A model generated the notes under the pieces. It did not search any database, was not told the origin of the DNA, and saw nothing but the letters and a program-made list of their open reading frames with translations. From the NCBI GenBank assembly GCA_963822825.1, contig CAWGIW010000025.1:496001-560000 (forward strand): 64,000 nucleotides of DNA. Reading direction: 5' to 3'. Both the position numbers and the translations under genes were made by a program. Within the stretch, counting starts at the first letter, position 1, and each line of letters begins with the position of its first letter. This stretch comes from JAWWPY01 sp963822825. GTDB lineage: Bacteria; Actinomycetota; Actinomycetes; Streptosporangiales; Streptosporangiaceae. Below, piece after piece: positions 53,498 to 62,274 of the stretch.

Positions 53498-54573
53498 CCG
53501 CTCGCGACGCGGCCGATGGCATCGACATCACCGGCCGCCCGCAGTATGACGCCTGGCAGCGGGGCGTCCTTCCGCCGGTGGAGCGGGTCCGCCCCGGTCT
53601 GTGGTCGGTGCCGGTACCGATCCCGGACAGCCCCCTCCGGTACACCCTGTCTTACGCGTTCACCGGTGACGCGGGCGTGGTCATCGTTGATCCGGGCTGG
53701 GACACGGCGGCCGGCCGCCAGGCCGTTGCGGACGGCCTCGCCGCGGCGGGCGCGGGCCTGCGCGATGTCGCCGGCGTGGTCGTCACCCACATCCACCCGG
53801 ACCATCACGGTCTGAGTGGCTGGCTCCGCGAGGAAAGCGGCGCGTGGATCGCGATGCACCCCGCCGAGGCCGAGACGCTTCCCGCCCGGCTGTGGCGCCA
53901 GCGGCGTCCGGGCGGCGATCAGGACTGGCTGCGCGGCCACGGCGTCCCCGACGACGATCTCGCTGCCCTCAGCGTGGGCCCGGACCAGCTGGCCCACGTT
54001 CTCGACATGGCCGAACCGGACCGGTTCCTGCGCGACGGCGACCTGCTGCCGATGGCGGGCCGGGATGTCCGGGCGATCTGGACGCCGGGACATACCCCCG
54101 GTCACCTGTGCCTGCACGATGCCGCGGCCGGCGTCCTGCTCACCGGCGACCACCTGCTGCCCCGCATCAGCCCCAACATCGGCGTCGACCGGGGCCGCGG
54201 CGACGACCCGCTGACCGCGTACCTGGCATCACTGGGCGGTGCCGCGAGCTTCCGCGCCGACGAGGCGCTCCCCGCGCACGAGTACCGGTTCCGCCGCATT
54301 GACGTCCGCGCCGCCGACCTCATCGCCCACCACCAGCGCCGCGGCGCCGAGATCCTGCGGGCGGTCAACCGCCTGGCCACGCCGACCGCGTGGGCGATCG
54401 CCACCCATCTGACCTGGTCACGGGGCTGGTCGGCGCTGCACGGCATGATGCGCCGGATGGCGCTGGCCGAGACGGTCGCCCATCTGTACCATCTCCGCAC
54501 CACCGGCCACCTGGCCCCGAGCACGGGCACGCCGCTCGAGTGGCGGCGCACACCCGCCTTACGGGGCGCGTGA
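53494..54573 (+). CDS. Metallo-beta-lactamase-fold hydrolase
   Basis: This MBL-fold metalloenzyme of 359 residues has the metal motif VVTHIHPDHHGLSGWL, the second ligand region IWTPGHTPGHLCLH, TGDHLLPRISPN and the final His in EALPAHEYRF. The C-terminal ~90 residues (AADLIAHHQRRGAEILRAVN, AWAIATHLTW) form the extra helical domain of LACTB2/glyoxalase II-like relatives. The substrate is unknown; thioester or ester hydrolysis is typical. Its start overlaps the TetR stop by four bases. Confidence 0.87.
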   Translation: MTARDAADGIDITGRPQYDAWQRGVLPPVERVRPGLWSVPVPIPDSPLRYTLSYAFTGDAGVVIVDPGWDTAAGRQAVADGLAAAGAGLRDVAGVVVTHIHPDHHGLSGWLREESGAWIAMHPAEAETLPARLWRQRRPGGDQDWLRGHGVPDDDLAALSVGPDQLAHVLDMAEPDRFLRDGDLLPMAGRDVRAIWTPGHTPGHLCLHDAAAGVLLTGDHLLPRISPNIGVDRGRGDDPLTAYLASLGGAASFRADEALPAHEYRFRRIDVRAADLIAHHQRRGAEILRAVNRLATPTAWAIATHLTWSRGWSALHGMMRRMALAETVAHLYHLRTTGHLAPSTGTPLEWRRTPALRGA

Positions 54574-54607
54574 CTCCCCGCGGGAAAGCACCTCCCCGGC
54601 GTCAGCC

Positions 54608-54691
54608 CGGAGGCTGGGATCGGCGGGGTCAGGCCCGGAGGCTGGGATCGGCGGGGTCAGGCCCGGAGGCTGGGATCGGCGGGGTCAGGCC
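54608..54691. repeat. 28-bp tandem repeat, three copies
   Basis: The 28-bp unit beginning CGGAGGCTGGGATCGGCGGG occurs three times in succession. It lies between the convergent metallo-hydrolase and TIM-barrel genes. Confidence 0.88.
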
Positions 54692-54695
54692 CGGA

Positions 54696-55556
54696 TCAGC
54701 GCGGGACCGTCGTCGCGAGGACCCGCTCGGCCGCGGCGTGCGCCCGCTCGGCCAACTGCCGGGGCGTCAGCTCCTGGCTCAGCTCCAGGCTGGGGACCTC
54801 CAGCCCCACGGGGATGTCGGCCGGCACGGCGGACAGCAACTCGGTGAGGGGCAGTTCTCCCGCGCCGGGCAGCAGCCGCCTCATCCGGGCTTCCAGCGCC
54901 GGGTCGCCACCGTCCGTCGACTGGCCCCGTGGCAGGGTGGCGGGCCGCCGGAGGCCCACCGGGAGCATGCGCGGTGCGTCGCACAGTTGCACGTAGCTGA
55001 GCAAGGCGGGATCGGCGCGGCCCAGCTCCGCCAAGTCGACCCCGCAGCGCTGTACGTGCAGGGCGTCAATGAGGACGGCGCCACCCCCCGACGCGGCGGC
55101 GATGCGGAGCGCGGCGTCGAGGGTCCGGACCGGCTTGTAGGCCATGAACTCGATCACCGGCCGGATGCCGTACGGCGCGGCCATCCGGGCCAGCTCGCAG
55201 AAGCGGTCGGTCAGCCGGGGCAGGTCGCCGGTGAGGCTGATGGCGTTGAGGAATCTGGCGCCGAGCTGCGCCGCTGTCTCCAGGATCGGCTCCCAGCAGG
55301 CGGCCTCGGTGGCGTCCAGGCGGATGGCCTCGGCGCCCAGCACGCGAGTGCCGGTGCCGCGGGCGCGCCGTAGGGTCTCCGCCAGCATGCGCGAGCCCGG
55401 CGTGATCGGCCATGGCTGCTCGCCGGGCGTCGCGGGGGAGATCCGGAGGCTGACCGAGTCGAAGCCGGCCTCGGCGGCCCGCGTGACCAGGTCGGGAGGG
55501 GCGACATCGAGCATGGTGAGGTGCTCGAGGGCTAGTTCGCGGCGCACCGCCATCAT
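54696..55556 (-). CDS. Sugar phosphate isomerase/epimerase-like TIM-barrel protein
   Basis: This 286-residue protein of the xylose isomerase-like TIM-barrel family (AP endonuclease 2 superfamily) includes inositol catabolism and sugar epimerases. Metal-ligand type residues appear in IRPVIEFMAYKPVRTL (Glu), GAVLIDALHVQRCGVDL (Asp/His), YVQLCDAPRM and VGLEVPSLELSQEL (Glu). The start is a double ATG (MMAVRRELALEHLTMLD). Three 21-bp repeats lie upstream, and a TetR gene is divergent. The substrate cannot be inferred. Confidence 0.82.
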   Translation of the reverse strand: MMAVRRELALEHLTMLDVAPPDLVTRAAEAGFDSVSLRISPATPGEQPWPITPGSRMLAETLRRARGTGTRVLGAEAIRLDATEAACWEPILETAAQLGARFLNAISLTGDLPRLTDRFCELARMAAPYGIRPVIEFMAYKPVRTLDAALRIAAASGGGAVLIDALHVQRCGVDLAELGRADPALLSYVQLCDAPRMLPVGLRRPATLPRGQSTDGGDPALEARMRRLLPGAGELPLTELLSAVPADIPVGLEVPSLELSQELTPRQLAERAHAAAERVLATTVPR

Positions 55557-55602
55557 CGGGCCCAGCCTCCGTCCGGCAGGTCAGCGCCACCGCCGGCGCT
55601 CG

Positions 55603-55665
55603 CCCTCCACCCCGCCGGGGCGGCCCTCCACCCCGCCGGGGCGGCCCGCCGCCCCGCCGGGGCCT
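55603..55665. repeat. 21-bp tandem repeat, three copies
   Basis: CCCTCCACCCCGCCGGGGCGG is present twice exactly and once diverged (CCCGCCGCCCCGCCGGGGCC). It lies at the start of the 372-base divergent region 55557-55928. That region otherwise holds promoter sequence with an inverted repeat and a duplicated GAGGCCC...CCCCAGGAA segment (55857-55920), and I see no gene in it. Confidence 0.8.
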
Positions 55666-55790
55666 GGCTCCGCGCGGGCCCCGCGGTGTCCGGCCGGCGC
55701 TGAAGGAGCGGATGATGAAAGAGGAGCATTGGCGACCCTCGATGTAATGTACGAACTCGTTAGTCCGGCAGTGTGGCAGCGCCGCCATGG

Positions 55791-55812
55791 CTTGTAAAGC
55801 CCGTGCTACAAG
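55791..55812. promoter_or_regulatory. Inverted repeat upstream of second TetR gene
   Basis: CTTGTA (55791-55796) and TACAAG (55807-55812) form a perfect 6-bp inverted repeat with a 10-base spacer in a locally AT-richer segment. It may be the operator of the TetR gene that starts at 55929 and of the divergent epimerase gene. Confidence 0.4.
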
Positions 55813-55928
55813 TCATTCTGGGATGGCGGCGGAAGCGGCCGTGCCACCCGCCGGGCCGAGGCCCCGACCGCAGAGGGCCCCAGGAACCCCGAGGCCCTCG
55901 ACCGCAGTGGGCCCCAGGAAGGAGTCCC

Positions 55929-56579
55929 ATGGTGACCACGCCCACTCCCGCTGACGGTCGCGAGCGCCGCCGGGACGCGCAGCGCACGCGCCGGGAGATC
56001 CTTGACATCGCGACGCGCGAGTTCGCGCAGCGGGGCTACGCCGGGGCTCGGGTCGATGAGATCGCCGCTCAGACGCGCACCACGAAGCGGATGATCTACT
56101 ACTACTTCGGGGGCAAGGAACAGCTGTACATCGCCGCGCTCGAGCGCGTGTACTCGGTTGTCCGCGAGGCCGAGCAAGGCCTGGATGTCGACCACCTCGA
56201 TCCGGTGGCGGCCATCAGGCGGCTCGCCGAGCTGACGTTCGACCACCACGAGTCCCATCCAGACTTCATCAGGCTGGTCAGCATCGAGAACATTCACCAG
56301 GCTCAGCTGATGGCCAAATCCCGTGCTCTGACCGAGCTGAACACCACCGCGGTGACCGTGACCGCCAAGATCCTGGCCCGGGGTTATGAGGAAGGGGTCT
56401 TCTGCCGCCCAGTGGATGCCTTGGATGTACATATGATCATCAGCGCGTTCTGCTTCTTCCGGGTGGCCAACCGGCACACCTTCCGGACACTCTTCGGCCG
56501 CGACCTCCTCGACGGCGAGCACCGCGACCGGCACCGGCAGATGGTCGCGGACCTGGTCGTAAGCTACCTGACCAGCTAA
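55929..56579 (+). CDS. TetR-family regulator
   Basis: This 216-residue repressor has the HTH at residues ~20-65 (RREILDIATREFAQRGYAGA, VDEIAAQTRTTKRMIYYYFG) and a C-terminal domain resembling TetR_C_6-type regulators (LVSIENIHQAQLMAKS, NRHTFRTLFGRDLLDGEHRD). Start ATG 55929 follows GGAAGGAG. An open frame upstream lacks support. It lies 77 bases before the F420-type oxidoreductase and may control it and the divergent epimerase. Confidence 0.9.
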   Translation: MVTTPTPADGRERRRDAQRTRREILDIATREFAQRGYAGARVDEIAAQTRTTKRMIYYYFGGKEQLYIAALERVYSVVREAEQGLDVDHLDPVAAIRRLAELTFDHHESHPDFIRLVSIENIHQAQLMAKSRALTELNTTAVTVTAKILARGYEEGVFCRPVDALDVHMIISAFCFFRVANRHTFRTLFGRDLLDGEHRDRHRQMVADLVVSYLTS

Positions 56580-56656
56580 CCGCCCCGCGCTACGCTCAAG
56601 AGCATTTCTACCCAACGAAACCCGGCGGCGGAACTGCCGTCGTGAAGGGTCGGGCC

Positions 56657-57706
56657 ATGCGCATCGGGATGTCCCTGAACTACGCCGGCGGGTTCGCGGA
56701 AACCGTCGAGGAGCTCGCCGACTACGAGAAGGCGGGCCTGGACATCGTGTTCGTGCCCGAGGCCTACAGTTTCGACGCGGTCAGCCAGCTCGGCTTCGTC
56801 GCGGCCAGGACGGAGCGGCTGCAGATCGCCTCGGGAATCTTTCAGCTGTACTCGCGGACCCCCGCGCTGACCGCGATGACCGCGGCCGGGCTGGATTACG
56901 TGTCTGATGGCCGGTTCGTGCTGGGCATCGGCGCATCCGGGCCCCAGGTGATCGAGGGCTGGCACGGTGTGCCCTATGACTCACCGGTCGGCCGGACCCG
57001 GGAGATCATTGAGATCTGCCGGAAGGTGTGGCGCCGCGAGCGGCTGGAGTACACGGGCCAGCACTACACGATCCCGCTGCCGCCGGACCAGGGGACGGGA
57101 CTCGGCAAGGCCCTGAAGCTGATCAACCACCCGGTCCGCGAGCGGATCCCGATCGTGGTGGCGGCGCTCGGGCCGAAGAACGTGGAGCTGGCCGCCGAGC
57201 TGGCCGAGGGCTGGGAGCCGATCTTCTACTTCCCGGAGAAGGCCGCCGAGGCGTGGGGCGGCCCGCTGGCCGCTGGCCTGGCCAAGCGTGACCCCTCGCT
57301 GCCGCCCCTTGACGTGGTGGCCCAGGCCGGGCTGGCCATCGGCGACGACGTGCTGGACTACCTGGAGCTGGCCCGCCCGATGCTCGCCCTGTACATCGGC
57401 GGCATGGGCCCGCATCGCGACCGGGGCCACAACTTCTACTACGAGCTCGCGGTCCGGTTCGGCTTCGAAGAGGTGGCCGGGCGGATCCAGGACGCCTACA
57501 CCGGCGGCCGCAAGGACGAGGCCGCGGCCCTGGTGCCCGCCGAACTGCTGGCCGGCACGTCGCTGATCGGGCCCGAGTCACTGGTCGCGGAGCGGATCGC
57601 GGCCCTGCGGGAGTCCGGCGTCAGCACGCTCAACGTGGCGCCGCTCGCGCCGACCCACGAGGACCGCGTGCGGCTCATCGAACGCGCCCGCGACCTGGCT
57701 GCCTAG
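56657..57706 (+). CDS. LLM-class F420-dependent oxidoreductase
   Basis: This luciferase-like TIM-barrel oxidoreductase (349 residues) probably uses coenzyme F420, widespread in actinomycetes. Features are GMSLNYAGGFAETVEELADY at the N-terminus, DIVFVPEAYSFDAVSQLGFV, GLDYVSDGRFVLGIGASGPQ and EGWHGVPYDSPVGRTREII, with the C-terminal LAGTSLIGPESLVAERIAAL. I choose ATG 56657 over a GTG 15 bases upstream because the barrel starts there. The substrate is unknown. Confidence 0.9.
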   Translation: MRIGMSLNYAGGFAETVEELADYEKAGLDIVFVPEAYSFDAVSQLGFVAARTERLQIASGIFQLYSRTPALTAMTAAGLDYVSDGRFVLGIGASGPQVIEGWHGVPYDSPVGRTREIIEICRKVWRRERLEYTGQHYTIPLPPDQGTGLGKALKLINHPVRERIPIVVAALGPKNVELAAELAEGWEPIFYFPEKAAEAWGGPLAAGLAKRDPSLPPLDVVAQAGLAIGDDVLDYLELARPMLALYIGGMGPHRDRGHNFYYELAVRFGFEEVAGRIQDAYTGGRKDEAAALVPAELLAGTSLIGPESLVAERIAALRESGVSTLNVAPLAPTHEDRVRLIERARDLAA

Positions 57707-57784
57707 GGACATGCCCTGACCAGCCAGGTCGCGGACGGCGATCATCCATTGCCCCGCCCGTGGGCCCGCAGTGCTGGCCGGTCG

Positions 57785-58582
57785 TCACGCTCGCCGATAC
57801 CGGACCACCGCGATGGGCGTGAAGACTACGAAGAACAGCGCTGACCAGGCCAGGGCCAGGGCGACATCGCTGCTGGACCCGAGGATCAGCGAGCGAACGG
57901 CGTTGACCATCGGCGTGATCGGCTGGTACTTCGCGAATGGCTGGAGCCAGCCGGGCATGGTCGAGGCCGGGACGTAGGCACTGGAGATGAACGCGAAGAC
58001 AAAGGCGATCATCGACATCCCCTGGGCGGCCTGACCACTGGGTGCGAACAGTCCCATGACGATGAATGCGGTCGTGAGCGCGACACCGTAGACGAGGCAC
58101 AGGCCCAGGGCGGCCAGGCCGTCAAGAACGGTCCCGCCGAGGCGGAATCCGAAGAGGAAACCGAAGGCGGCGGTGGACAGGATCGACCACGCGTTCGTGG
58201 TGGAGTCGGCGAGAGTGCGTCCCAGCACTATGGAGTACCGCGGCAGGGGGAGGGACAGGAGCCGGTCGGTGAAGCCACCGGCCCGGTCCTCGGCCACCGC
58301 AACGGCGATACCGCCCCCGGTAAACAGGACGATCGTTGCCACGTAGGCCGGCACGAGATAGTTGACGTAGCCCAACGTGCCGGCGTGGATGGCGCCGCCG
58401 AACACGTACCGGAAGCTGAACAGGAACAGGGTCAACTGGACTATGCCCATGGCCCACAGCCCAGGAGTCCGGATGTACTTCCGCAGCGCCCGGCGCGCGA
58501 CCTCGAGGGAGGCCCGGGCCGCCCCGGGGGGCGCACTCGGGCGGGTGATGGTCGGCGTCACGGTCATCGTGGTCATGGTCAT
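57785..58582 (-). CDS. ABC-2 type exporter permease (DrrB-like)
   Basis: This membrane subunit of 265 residues has about six helices (LWAMGIVQLTLFLFSFRYVF, VNYLVPAYVATIVLFTGGGI, FVFAFISSAYVPASTMPGWL, ALALAWSALFFVVFTPIAVV). The segment AEDRAGGFTDRLLSLPLPRY is the usual ABC-2 cytoplasmic coupling region. The start overlaps the stop of the ATPase gene upstream by four bases. DrrAB-type pairs export drugs such as daunorubicin or lipids. The substrate here is unknown. A PadR regulator precedes the pair. Confidence 0.9.
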   Translation of the reverse strand: MTMTTMTVTPTITRPSAPPGAARASLEVARRALRKYIRTPGLWAMGIVQLTLFLFSFRYVFGGAIHAGTLGYVNYLVPAYVATIVLFTGGGIAVAVAEDRAGGFTDRLLSLPLPRYSIVLGRTLADSTTNAWSILSTAAFGFLFGFRLGGTVLDGLAALGLCLVYGVALTTAFIVMGLFAPSGQAAQGMSMIAFVFAFISSAYVPASTMPGWLQPFAKYQPITPMVNAVRSLILGSSSDVALALAWSALFFVVFTPIAVVRYRRA

Positions 58583-59580
58583 CGTGGACTCCCGTTCAGG
58601 ACGTCGGCGGTGGTGACCGGCGTGTCCGTGTGATCACCGGTGAGGGTCAGGAAGACCTCGTCGAGGGTCGGTCGGCGCACGCCGATCTCTTCGACGGTTA
58701 TCGCGGCCTCGTCGAGGTAGCGGATCACCGTGGCGAGGTCGGCCGCCCCGCCCGTGGTGGGCGCACTGGCCTGCCGGCTGCCCTGGTCCACTCGGGGTGG
58801 GTTCAAAGTGACGGATTGGAGGATCTGGCCGACCTCGCCGAGCCGGGACGGCTCGGCCACCTCGACCTCGATGACGTCGCGCCCGACGCTGGCCTTGATG
58901 TCGCTGAGGGTGCCGGCCGCGATGGTGCGGCCATGGTCGATGACCACGGCGTGGTCGGCGAGTTCATCGGCTTCGTTGAGGTAGTGCGTGGTCAGCAGGA
59001 CATCGGTGCCGCCGCCGACGAGAGCGCGTACGGCGTCCCAGACCTCACGTCGGCCGGTCGGATCCAGGCCTGTCGTCGGCTCGTCTAGCAGCAGCAGGCG
59101 CGGCGCGCCGACCAGGCTGGCGCCCAGATCGAGTCGGCGGCGCTGACCTCCCGAGTAGGTGCCGCAGCGCCGGTCTGCGACTTCTTCGAGGCTGAGCTGC
59201 TCGATCACGCTGGACGCCGCCCGTCGCGCCGCGCTTCCCGGGTGCCCGAACAGCCGGGCTGTCATCTCCAGGTTCTCGCGCCCGGTCATGGTGGGCTCGA
59301 CCGCGGCGAACTGGCCGGCCAGGCCGATGTCCCGGCGGACACTCACCGGGTGGCGCACGACGTCGCTGCCTAGCACGCGCAGCTCGCCGCTGGTTGGCCG
59401 CAGGAGGGTGGCCACGGTCCGGACGAACGTGGTCTTGCCGGCACCGTTCGGCCCGAGGATCGCCAGCACCTCCCCGGCCGGGGCAATCAGGTCCATGCCA
59501 TCGAGCGCTGTGACCTTGCCGAACCGGACGGTGACGCCGCGTGCTTCGAGGAGCGGCGCTTCCCGCGAATGGATACTCAT
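58579..59580 (-). CDS. ABC exporter ATP-binding protein (DrrA-like)
   Basis: This ATPase of 333 residues has Walker A LGPNGAGKTTFV, the Q-loop region GLAGQFAAVEPTMTGRENLE, signature TYSGGQRRRLDLG, Walker B RLLLLDEPTTGLDP and switch His in VLLTTHYLNEADEL. The C-terminal ~100 residues, including the ending TLDEVFLTLTG, are typical of the DrrA/daunorubicin-resistance group. It is translationally coupled to the permease. A GAGTATCC element near 59635 resembles the half-site near padR. Confidence 0.93.
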   Translation of the reverse strand: MSIHSREAPLLEARGVTVRFGKVTALDGMDLIAPAGEVLAILGPNGAGKTTFVRTVATLLRPTSGELRVLGSDVVRHPVSVRRDIGLAGQFAAVEPTMTGRENLEMTARLFGHPGSAARRAASSVIEQLSLEEVADRRCGTYSGGQRRRLDLGASLVGAPRLLLLDEPTTGLDPTGRREVWDAVRALVGGGTDVLLTTHYLNEADELADHAVVIDHGRTIAAGTLSDIKASVGRDVIEVEVAEPSRLGEVGQILQSVTLNPPRVDQGSRQASAPTTGGAADLATVIRYLDEAAITVEEIGVRRPTLDEVFLTLTGDHTDTPVTTADVLNGSPR

Positions 59581-59751
59581 TTCGTGTTCCTCCGTGCTGG
59601 TCGGTTGCGCGAACCGGTCCGCGAGGAGGTCACCGAGTATCCTTGAGGTGCAACAACCCGATCGGATCTCGTTCCCGCGGGATCGGTTCGAGGATCACGG
59701 CCCCTGGTCAGGTGTTCCCGCACCGTGCCGGGGGCCGGTTCTCATCCTTGA

Positions 59752-60465
59752 TCAGTTCAGCGGCTCCTCTGGTGGTGCCGGTGCGGGCTGGCTGCTGGCC
59801 CCGTCGCTGGTCCCGGACATGACCTCGTCCACGGCCGCCGTCGCCATGGCGGCGATTTCCGGCGGGAGTTCACCGGTCTCGTGCCAGTGCGCCCACTCCT
59901 TCACGAGGGGGAACGAGCCGTCCCCCAGTTCGTCCACGATGCCGCGGACCCAGGCCAGTTCGGCCTCCCGCATAGCGAGGCCGTACTCGGACTCGAGCAC
60001 GAACAGCCGCGGCAGCCACGCCAACGAGGCGAGTTCGGCCCGCTCTGCGGTGACTGCTTCCTCGAGCGCCGACATCCGGTCCCTGAGTAGTCCGAGCACC
60101 CGGGTGGGGCCGAGTATCGACAGCAGCGTCAGGGCCGCCTCGAACTGCGGGTACTCCTTCACCGGCGTGCCGAGCAGTTCGGCCAGCCAGTCCTCCAGCT
60201 CGGCCTGCCCGGCCGCGGTGAGCCGGTACACCGTGCGCTCCGGCCGGCGCCCCTCCCGGCTGGCCTCCATGGCCTCGATGAGGCCGTGCTTGGCCAGGTT
60301 GTCCACCACCGTGTACAGGGAGCCGTAGTTCAGCTTGATGCTGCGTTCTTTGCCCTGGGACCGCATGGTCGCGGCCATCTCGTAGGGATGCATCGGCTGC
60401 TGACGGAGGGTGCCGAGGACGGCTAGCGCCAGCGGGTTCGAGACTCTGCGCCGCCTGCCCACCAT
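59752..60465 (-). CDS. PadR-family regulator
   Basis: This 237-residue regulator has the N-terminal winged helix (LALAVLGTLRQQPMHPYEMA, KLNYGSLYTVVDNLAKHGLI, RTVYRLTAAGQAELEDWL) and a C-terminal Vir-type dimerisation domain. The last 25 residues are Ser/Pro-rich. I choose ATG 60465 (MVGRRRRVSNPLAL) over one seven codons upstream. It precedes the DrrAB-like exporter on the same strand with 171 bases between, so it is probably its regulator and is likely inactivated by an exported drug. Confidence 0.9.
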   Translation of the reverse strand: MVGRRRRVSNPLALAVLGTLRQQPMHPYEMAATMRSQGKERSIKLNYGSLYTVVDNLAKHGLIEAMEASREGRRPERTVYRLTAAGQAELEDWLAELLGTPVKEYPQFEAALTLLSILGPTRVLGLLRDRMSALEEAVTAERAELASLAWLPRLFVLESEYGLAMREAELAWVRGIVDELGDGSFPLVKEWAHWHETGELPPEIAAMATAAVDEVMSGTSDGASSQPAPAPPEEPLN

Positions 60466-60502
60466 AGCCTGGTCACCTGCTTCCACGCCCGTTGCTCTTC
60501 GT

Positions 60503-60532
60503 TTCCGTATATCCGTAGCCGAGTATACGGAA
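60503..60532. promoter_or_regulatory. 9-bp inverted repeat, probable PadR operator
   Basis: TTCCGTATA (60503-60511) and TATACGGAA (60524-60532) are exact reverse complements with a 12-base spacer. A further GTATCCG lies at 60537. The site is 38 bases before the padR start. AT-rich TATAC-containing dyads are typical for PadR proteins, so autoregulation is likely. Confidence 0.6.
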
Positions 60533-60566
60533 GAGAGTATCCGTTCGCAACTATGCTGAGCGGCCG

Positions 60567-61644
60567 CTAACGTTGCGGGCCAGGATCGGGGCCGTGCAGG
60601 AAGCGCTTGACGTCGGCCGCCTCGGCGTCCAGGGCGGCCGCGTCCGCCGCGGCGAGCTCGCCGAAAGGTGTGATGTCAACCTCGCCCCGGGGCATGGCCC
60701 AGGTGGCGGCGGCGCGGCCGCGGACGAGCGCGAACGGCCGGAAGAGCCCATTCACGGTGACGATCCGCTGCGCCGGTCCCAGGATCGGCTCGCGTGATTC
60801 CCAGCCCAGGAGCAGCGGGTCGAAGGCACCGAGCAGCCGCGGAGGCGGAAGCCGTGCCCCGCCGGGCGGCTCGGCGAGAGCCGCGAGTCCATCCTCGCGT
60901 GCCCCTAGCTCGGAAGCGATCACGGTCAGCCCGCGCCGGGCGTCGCGCAGCGGGAAGGCCGGCCCACTTGGCCAGGTCCCGGTCGCTGGCCGGGCCGTGC
61001 CCGGCCAGGTAGCGGCGAGCCAGCATGGCCACCGCCTGATCCCGGTCCACCGGCCCGGGCGGCGGGCCCAGCCAGTCCCTTACCAGCACATACGCATGCT
61101 CATTGCCGATCATGGGTCCCCGCACACAGATACCCCGCACGCTGGCGAGCGCCAGGACATGCACCAGCGCCTGGCCTTGCGTGCGGACCCCGGCCGCGCT
61201 GAGCCGCTCGCTGAGCTGCGCCCGGGTGAGCGGCCCGCCGCGCGCCAGCGAGCGTTCGATGACCCGGACGCCCAGGTCCGCGGCGTCCGGGGAGACGCCC
61301 TCCTGGCCCAGCCGCCGGGCATTGCCGGGGAGCAGGGGCGGGGTGGTCAGTTGGTGCAGCCACCAGTAGTCGGCGCTGCGGACCAGGTGCAGCGTGCCCC
61401 GGTTCAGCCAGGTGATCACGAGCGAGCGATCCACGGTGAGCGCCCTATCGACGTCCGCCGCGAACAGCCCGGCCGTCCTCGCCCGGACGGCCAGCCGGGC
61501 GCCCCTCGGATCCTGCCCCTGCACCGCGAGCAGCCGGTCGACGACATCGACGGCGCGACGGGCCGGGGGGCCGGAGAGCAGTTGCGCCGCGCACCGTTCC
61601 GCGATCACGGTGGTTGGCACGCCCACGGGACCGGCATCTGCCAT
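60567..61644 (-). CDS. AlkZ/YcaQ-like winged-helix DNA glycosylase, one frameshift
   Basis: This protein of the HTH_42 winged-helix family (about 358 residues) includes the Streptomyces glycosylase AlkZ, which unhooks azinomycin DNA crosslinks. DRLLAVQGQDPRGARLAVRA contains a Q-x-Q pair like the catalytic QxQ of AlkZ-type members. TVDRSLVITWLNRGTLHLVR, WWLHQLTTPPLL, LLGAFDPLLLGWESREPILG and RIVTVNGLFRPFALVRGRAA complete the family pattern. One frameshift near 60955 interrupts the region after DLAKWAGL. The ATG at 61644 gives the usual start. A repair or resistance role is inferred. Confidence 0.8.
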
Positions 61645-61701
61645 GGCCTGATCGTGTCACGAGCTACCGTCAGAAGCCCTGCCATCTGGCGGCGCGAGAG
61701 C

Positions 61702-62223
61702 ATGGGGCAGGATGGCCGGATGGGCGGAGCAGACGGCAGCGTTCGAATCCGGACGGCCCGCGCCGACGACGCGGCCGGGCTGGCCGAGCTGGACGCCGCC
61801 GCGTGGTCCGCCAAGTCGGGATTCCCCTCGATCAGCCAGGGGACCGCTGGGCCGTTCTTCACGCCCGGTAACGCGCCTGAAGATCACCTGGTCGGCGAGA
61901 TCGACGGCGCGGTCGTCGGCTATGTCAGGTTGAAGCCGAGCACCCCGCTGCCGGAGAACGCACACGTCGTCGGCGTATTCGGCCTCGCTGTCGCGCCTGC
62001 TGCCCGGCGCCGGGGAGTCGCATCCGCGCTGCTGGCCGCGGCGGAGCGGCGGGCCAGGGCCGCCGGGGCGCGCAAGCTCAGCCTCCGGGTGCTGGGCACC
62101 AACCAGCCCGCCATCCGGCTCTATGACCGCCTCGGCTTCGAGCGGGAGGGTGTATTGCGCGACGAGTTCCTCATCGACGGCGGCTACGTTGACGATGTGC
62201 TGATGACCAAGCACCTCCACTGA
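61702..62223 (+). CDS. GNAT-family N-acetyltransferase
   Basis: This acetyl-CoA-dependent transferase of about 173 residues has VRIRTARADDAAGLAELDAA at strand one, VVGVFGLAVAPAARRRGVAS, then LLAAAERRARAAGARKLSLR with the acetyl-CoA loop RRRGVA, and NQPAIRLYDRLGFEREGVLR with the Asn/Tyr typical of RimI-like or small-molecule GNATs. ATG 61702 or ATG 61720 could be the start. It lies between the glycosylase and pepQ. The substrate is unknown. Confidence 0.85.
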   Translation: MGQDGRMGGADGSVRIRTARADDAAGLAELDAAAWSAKSGFPSISQGTAGPFFTPGNAPEDHLVGEIDGAVVGYVRLKPSTPLPENAHVVGVFGLAVAPAARRRGVASALLAAAERRARAAGARKLSLRVLGTNQPAIRLYDRLGFEREGVLRDEFLIDGGYVDDVLMTKHLH

Positions 62224-62274
62224 GGAGCAGGCGCCGGCCCGGCGCCCGGTGCCGCGGGCCGTACAGTCAGGGGC

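Noticed and set aside
54390..55373. Plus-strand open frame through the 28-bp repeats
   Set aside because: It is opposite the TIM-barrel gene, is built partly of repeat translations and shows no domain.
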